This document shows positions 16,243 through 18,723 of a DNA stretch of 18,723 nt, piece after piece. The DNA is taken from the NCBI GenBank assembly GCA_004556985.1, contig SFFC01000082.1, positions 1 through 18,723 of the forward strand, in the 5' to 3' direction. Origin of the DNA: Clostridiales bacterium. GTDB taxonomy: Bacteria; Bacillota; Clostridia; Christensenellales; Aristaeellaceae. How positions within the stretch are numbered: the first letter of the stretch is position 1; every line of letters begins with the position of its first letter. A model generated the notes under the pieces. It had not been told where the DNA came from. It saw nothing but the letters and a program-made list of their open reading frames with translations, and made no database searches. Both the position numbers and the translations under genes were made by a program.

Positions 16243-16254
16243 AAAGCGTACAAT
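16226..16254 (+). promoter_or_regulatory. Antitoxin RNA promoter, copy 1
   Basis: TTGACA (16226-16231), 17-bp spacer, TACAAT (16249-16254): close to perfect sigma70. No open reading frame with a ribosome binding site follows, so it most likely drives a non-coding RNA. Confidence 0.85.
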
Positions 16255-16260
16255 GTAGGC

Positions 16261-16362
16261 AGGCAGGAGGCCGTTTGCTTGCGGTCTCTCCCCTAATGGG
16301 TTAAGGGTAAAGAACCGCCGTGCAGTTGCAGCTGCGCGGCGGTTCGCATTTATCTGTCGTTT
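16261..16362 (+). ncRNA. Putative antitoxin RNA of type I system, copy 1
   Basis: Predicted to start about seven bases after the TACAAT box and to end at or shortly after the hairpin 16312-16345 (14-bp stem with one G-U pair, loop TTGCAG), which is followed by a weak U-containing tail; the exact 3' end is uncertain. It is complementary to the 3' part of the convergent toxin mRNA, the arrangement known for TxpA/RatA of Bacillus subtilis, and shares the bidirectional hairpin idea of the Fst/par systems. Its 5' part contains CTCTCCCC, similar to the sequence that masks the Shine-Dalgarno in the toxin leader. Confidence 0.65.
16312..16345. terminator. Bidirectional hairpin in the toxin/antitoxin overlap, copy 1
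   Basis: Arms GAACCGCCGTGCAG and CTGCGCGGCGGTTC around loop TTGCAG (16326-16331). It is followed by GCATTTATCTG on plus and TTTACCCTT on minus. It is the likely end of the antitoxin RNA and lies in the 3' untranslated part of the toxin mRNA just after its stop codon. Confidence 0.6.
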
Positions 16363-16430
16363 CTATGGCTTGCCAGAATGAGCAAGGAGAGAATCGTCAG
16401 AAAGATCATGATCATCTCATAATCCGACAT
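16350..16430 (-). CDS. Putative holin-like type I toxin, 26 aa
   Basis: A tiny ORF. The peptide starts MSDYEMIMIFLTIL, continues with an unbroken hydrophobic helix (LSLLILA) and ends in a charged tail SHRNDR: one transmembrane segment of about 14-16 residues. The N-terminal MSxYExxMI pattern is that of the putative holin-like toxin family found in many Firmicutes, related to TxpA-type type I toxins that insert in the membrane. The Shine-Dalgarno GGGAGG lies eight bases upstream (16442-16437 on the minus strand), and a promoter at 16506-16535 drives it. A hairpin in the leader covers the Shine-Dalgarno. Toxicity is inferred from family resemblance and the antisense RNA, not shown. Confidence 0.75.
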   Translation of the reverse strand: MSDYEMIMIFLTILSLLILASHRNDR

Positions 16431-16436
16431 ACGATC

Positions 16437-16469
16437 ATCCTCCCTTCTTCAGTACGCGCTTGAAGGGAG
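16437..16469 (-). promoter_or_regulatory. Toxin leader hairpin sequestering the Shine-Dalgarno
   Basis: In the minus-strand leader CTCCCTTC (16469-16462) pairs perfectly with GAAGGGAG (16447-16440) across a 14-base loop. This buries most of the toxin's AGGGAGG ribosome binding site. Leader occlusion of this kind is known to delay translation of type I toxins. Confidence 0.6.
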
Positions 16470-16505
16470 AAACCACCGGCAGCACCTGCCTGTCTACATG
16501 GCGTT

Positions 16506-16535
16506 ATCATACCATGAGGAGGGGCGGCTGTGCAA
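16506..16535 (-). promoter_or_regulatory. Toxin gene promoter, copy 1
   Basis: Minus-strand TTGCAC (16535-16530), 18-bp spacer, TATGAT (16511-16506) with an extended TG one base upstream. The predicted mRNA starts near 16499 with a ~70-base leader beginning GTAGACAGGCAGG, almost the same as the 5' end of the antitoxin RNA. Confidence 0.65.
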
Positions 16536-16554
16536 GGAGATTCGGGGGAAGATG

Positions 16555-16594
16555 AAAAAAGACGGCCCGCGTCTGGCTTGACAGAGGCGGGCCG
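16555..16594 (-). terminator. Terminator overlapping the antitoxin -35, copy 2
   Basis: The same inverted repeat as in copy 1 (CGGCCCGC 16563-16570, GCGGGCCG 16587-16594), here followed on the minus strand by TCTTTTTTCATC, a better T tract than copy 1. Confidence 0.68.
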
Positions 16595-16606
16595 AAAGCG
16601 TACAAT
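16578..16606 (+). promoter_or_regulatory. Antitoxin RNA promoter, copy 2
   Basis: TTGACA (16578-16583), 17 bp, TACAAT (16601-16606), identical to copy 1 including the spacer. Conservation of the whole promoter while the toxin side has decayed suggests the RNA is still made. Confidence 0.85.
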
Positions 16607-16612
16607 GTAGAC

Positions 16613-16717
16613 AGGCAGGAGGCCGTTTGCTTGCGGTCTCTCCCCAAACCGTGGTTTAGGAATAGGGAACCGCCGCACAGCTGCAACTGCGCGGCGGTTC
16701 GCATTTATCTGTCGTTT
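16613..16717 (+). ncRNA. Putative antitoxin RNA, copy 2 (orphan)
   Basis: Same layout as copy 1: leader with CTCTCCCC, then a variable segment (AAACCGTGGTTT-containing, unlike copy 1), then hairpin 16667-16700 with the same arms but loop CTGCAA, the reverse complement of the copy 1 loop. The 3' end is uncertain. The facing toxin gene is truncated, so this RNA may have no cognate target in this window. Confidence 0.6.
16667..16700. terminator. Bidirectional hairpin in the overlap, copy 2
   Basis: Arms GAACCGCCGCACAG and CTGCGCGGCGGTTC (one A-C mismatch on plus) around loop CTGCAA (16681-16686). Counterpart of the hairpin at 16312. Confidence 0.55.
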
Positions 16718-16764
16718 CTTCTGCTTGCCAGGATGAGCAAGGAGAGAATCGTCAGAAAGATCAT
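16705..16764 (-). pseudogene. Truncated holin-like toxin remnant, copy 2
   Basis: Aligned to the 26-aa copy 1 toxin, only the last 19 residues remain (MIFLTILSLLILAS, then RRNDR). The MSDYEMI start and the GGGAGG ribosome binding site are gone. Just upstream in frame is a TAG codon, inside a GTAGGCAGGC segment that in copy 1 lies near the start of the leader. This looks like a deletion joining the leader start to the middle of the coding region. A -35-like TTGCCC remains upstream but no good -10. It is probably not translated. Confidence 0.7.
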
Positions 16765-16843
16765 GCCTGCCTACATGAACATAGAATCCCACAGATAACG
16801 GCTCCGGGCAAGCTGGCTTTGCGGCTGCGGCGTGTTTTCCCGC

Positions 16844-16872
16844 TTGACAAGCCCCCTTAAACCCGCTACAAT
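16844..16872 (+). promoter_or_regulatory. Promoter of the leuCD operon
   Basis: TTGACA (16844-16849), 17-bp spacer, TACAAT (16867-16872). It precedes the T-box leader. Confidence 0.85.
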
Positions 16873-16879
16873 AATATGC

Positions 16880-17151
16880 AAATCGCACATCGCTTTTTTG
16901 AAAGGCAATGACGGAACAAAGACGCGAAATCTGACCCTCAGAGAGCCGGCGCCCGGTGCGAGCCGGCGGCAGATGAGCGGGATAACTCACTCCTGAGCCG
17001 CCCGTGTGACAAGCGCGGGACGAACTGCCGCGTTAAGGCACAGAGGGTTTCCGCGCCGGCGCTGCGCGAGCGCGCGGAGACTGAATCAGGGTGGTACAGT
17101 GTGGCAATTCAGGCCTCGCCCCTGCGAAAAGCAGGTGCGAGGTCTTTTCTT
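16880..17151 (+). ncRNA. T-box riboswitch (leucine), upstream of leuC
   Basis: A leader of ~270 nt. Stem I contains the conserved AGAGAGCCGG...GGTGCGA segment (16940-16967). A likely specifier codon CTC (Leu) is at 16986-16988 in ATAACTCACTCCTGAG. Stem III is TCCGCGC/GCGCGGA (17050-17078). The T-box AGGGTGGTACAGTG starts at 17088. The antiterminator can form from CAGGG (17087-17091) with CCCTG (17120-17124), leaving the UGGU bulge for the tRNA end. It excludes the terminator CCTCGCCCCTGC/GCAGGTGCGAGG (17114-17142, one mismatch) followed by TCTTTTCTT. Uncharged tRNA-Leu should favour read-through into leuCD. CTC as specifier is supported by the downstream gene but was not checked by covariance. 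Confidence 0.9.
17114..17151 (+). terminator. T-box regulated terminator
   Basis: A 12-base arm on each side with one mismatch, loop GAAAA, then TCTTTTCTT. Its 5' arm contains the bases needed for the antiterminator, so the two are mutually exclusive. Confidence 0.88.
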
Positions 17152-17206
17152 ATCCTCCGCGGATGGCCGGAGGGAAACCCACTTGAGCTAAGGGAGGAAA
17201 ACGACA

Positions 17207-18469
17207 ATGGGCATGACCATGACACAGAAGATCCTCGCGCGCGCCGCGGGGGTTGAGCGCTGCCGCGCCGGCGAGCTGCTCATGTGCAAGCTGAACCTTG
17301 TGCTGGGCAACGACATCACCGCGCCCGTGGCGATCAATGAGTTTGAGAAGATGGGCGCGACGAAGGTGTTCGACCCGGCGAAGATCGCGCTGGTGCCGGA
17401 TCACTTCGTCCCCAACAAGGATATCAAGTCCGCGACGATGGCCAAGCAGATGCGCGAATTCGCGCGCGCGCAGAAGATCGTCAACTACTTCGAGGTCGGC
17501 CGCGTGGGCATCGAGCATGCGCTCCTGCCGGAGCAGGGCCTCGTCGCGCCGGGCGAGGTCATCATCGGCGCGGACAGCCACACCTGCACCTATGGCGCGG
17601 TCGGCGCGTTCTCCACGGGCGTCGGCTCCACGGACATGGCTGTGGGCATGGCGACCGGCGAATGCTGGTTCAAGGTGCCGGAGGCGATCAAGGTCGTGCT
17701 CAAGGGCAAGCTGAAGCCCTGGGTCAGCGGCAAGGACGTCATCCTCCACCTCATCGGCGAGATCGGCGTGGATGGCGCGCTCTATCAGTCCCTCGAGTTC
17801 ACCGGCGAGGGCGTGAAGGAAATCAGCATGGACGGCCGCCTGACCATCGCGAACATGGCCATCGAGGCCGGCGCGAAGAACGGCATCTTCCCGGTCGACG
17901 ACATCTGCCGCGCGTATCTGGCGGAGCGCGTTGACCGCGAGTGGACGGCCTTTGAGCCGGACGAGGACGCGGAGTACAGCCGCGTCGTGACCATCGACCT
18001 CGATGAGCTCGACCTGACCGTCTCCCTGCCGCATCTGCCGGAGAACACGAAGCCCGCGCGCGAATGCGCCGACAAGACGATCGACCAGGTCGTCATCGGC
18101 AGCTGCACCAACGGCCGCATCAGCGACATGCGCGTCGCCGCGCAGATTCTCAAGGGTCACAAGGTGAACGAGAACGTCCGCTGCATCGTCATCCCTGGCA
18201 CACAGCAGGTCGTCAAGAGCTGCCTCGCCGAGGGCCTCGCCGACATCTTCGTCGACGCCGGCGCGATCTTCACAATGCCGACCTGCGGCCCCTGTCTGGG
18301 CGGCTTCTGCGGCGTTCTGGCCGACGGCGAGCGCGCCGTCTCCACGACCAACCGCAACTTCGTCGGCCGCATGGGCCACACCGGCAGCGAGGTCATTCTT
18401 TCCAGCCCGGCCGTCGCGGCCGCTTCCGCGATTCTGGGCCGCGTTGCGACGCCCGAGGAGGTGCTTTAA
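17207..18469 (+). CDS. leuC: 3-isopropylmalate dehydratase large subunit
   Basis: 420-aa aconitase-superfamily protein that isomerises 2-isopropylmalate to 3-isopropylmalate in leucine synthesis, together with LeuD. The [4Fe-4S] cluster ligands are Cys300 (VVIGSCTNGR), Cys360 and Cys363 (MPTCGPCLGG). The active-site region GADSHTCTYG (121-130) and GSTDMAVG are present. The length is that of the shorter, archaeal/clostridial-type LeuC and not the ~466-aa enterobacterial form; the homoaconitase branch is possible in principle, but the leucine T-box and adjacent leuD favour leucine synthesis. GGAGG lies nine bases before the ATG. The stop is 3 bp before leuD. Confidence 0.95.
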   Translation: MGMTMTQKILARAAGVERCRAGELLMCKLNLVLGNDITAPVAINEFEKMGATKVFDPAKIALVPDHFVPNKDIKSATMAKQMREFARAQKIVNYFEVGRVGIEHALLPEQGLVAPGEVIIGADSHTCTYGAVGAFSTGVGSTDMAVGMATGECWFKVPEAIKVVLKGKLKPWVSGKDVILHLIGEIGVDGALYQSLEFTGEGVKEISMDGRLTIANMAIEAGAKNGIFPVDDICRAYLAERVDREWTAFEPDEDAEYSRVVTIDLDELDLTVSLPHLPENTKPARECADKTIDQVVIGSCTNGRISDMRVAAQILKGHKVNENVRCIVIPGTQQVVKSCLAEGLADIFVDAGAIFTMPTCGPCLGGFCGVLADGERAVSTTNRNFVGRMGHTGSEVILSSPAVAAASAILGRVATPEEVL

Positions 18470-18472
18470 GCC

Positions 18473-18723
18473 ATGAACGTTCAGTCTACCGTCATCAAAT
18501 ACGGCGATCACGTCGACACCGACGTCATCATCCCCGCCCGCTACCTCAACACCACCGATCACGCCGAGCTGGCCTCCCACTGCATGGAGGATCTGGACAG
18601 CGGCTTCAAGAAGAAGCTCGAGGCGAGCAAGATCATCGTCGCGGGCCGCAACTTCGGCTGCGGCTCCTCCCGTGAGCATGCGCCCATCGCCATCAAGGCC
18701 AGCGGCGTGCAGCTCGTCATCGC
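18473..18723 (+). CDS. leuD: 3-isopropylmalate dehydratase small subunit (5' part only)
   Basis: Reads from ATG at 18473 to the window edge without a stop (83 complete codons). It starts MNVQSTVIKYGDHVDTDVII and has GRNFGCGSSREHAP, the diagnostic substrate-recognition segment of the small subunit. GAGGAGG at the end of leuC serves as its ribosome binding site. It is co-transcribed with leuC under the same T-box. The 3' end lies outside the window. Confidence 0.95.
   Translation, partial: MNVQSTVIKYGDHVDTDVIIPARYLNTTDHAELASHCMEDLDSGFKKKLEASKIIVAGRNFGCGSSREHAPIAIKASGVQLVI

Noticed and set aside
15831..16253. Small open frames on the minus strand across the repeat region, including a repeated VGEGPxSCRF peptide
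   Set aside because: The peptide repetition just reflects the REP-like DNA units; no ribosome binding site or recognised domain.
16412..16990. 192-codon open frame on the minus strand through the toxin-antitoxin region
   Set aside because: It spans promoters, terminators and the leuC promoter region with no ribosome binding site or domain; the short 26-codon ORF with a good Shine-Dalgarno explains the signal better.
17150..18679. 509-codon open frame on the minus strand
   Set aside because: Antisense to leuC/leuD, whose motifs, ribosome binding site and T-box are unambiguous.

Overview
This is a GC-rich window with strong Shine-Dalgarno sites, sigma70-type promoters, a T-box riboswitch and a small Gram-positive type I toxin gene. 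Together these point to a high-GC Clostridia member (Bacillota), probably gut-associated. The lineage is inferred from these signatures, not from a marker gene. About 13 intact protein genes are visible, plus one broken gene, one gene cut by the right edge, and a 1.18-kb stretch of RNA genes and repeats (16029-17206).

Left part (3-3561, minus strand): a two-gene operon from a clear promoter. The first gene encodes a secreted wall-type protein with a Thr/Pro repeat linker and four peptidoglycan-binding modules. The second encodes a secreted metallo-beta-lactamase-fold hydrolase of the ComEC C-terminal type. Next (3652-6741, plus): a tightly packed operon for a YqhD/BdhA-type iron alcohol dehydrogenase, a flavin-reductase-like FMN protein and a class I aminotransferase, closed by a perfect 28-bp palindromic terminator shared with the convergent gene on its right. 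Then (6845-12154, minus): a phosphonate-type ABC importer operon phnD-phnC-phnE-phnE followed by a 5'-nucleotidase-family metallophosphatase. The binding protein phnD is frameshifted. A terminator lies between phnD and phnC, and a multi-hairpin element lies between the permeases and the phosphatase.

Right-centre (12300-16028, plus): a YczE-like membrane protein overlapping a MATE efflux pump, then an RsmB/RsmF-type rRNA m5C methyltransferase and a GNAT acetyltransferase.

16029-17206 has no conventional gene but is the most interesting stretch. It holds two tandem diverged ~90-bp hairpin repeats and then two tandem copies of a compact type I toxin-antitoxin cassette. In each copy a consensus promoter drives a short RNA on the plus strand, convergent with a tiny membrane peptide of the putative holin-like toxin type on the minus strand. 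Copy 1 is complete, with a 26-aa toxin, its own promoter and a leader hairpin that covers the Shine-Dalgarno. Copy 2 has lost the toxin's N-terminus and ribosome binding site but keeps the antitoxin RNA, whose terminal loop is inverted relative to copy 1. After this come a promoter and a leucine T-box riboswitch (probable specifier CUC) controlling leuC and leuD, the two subunits of isopropylmalate isomerase. leuD runs off the window.
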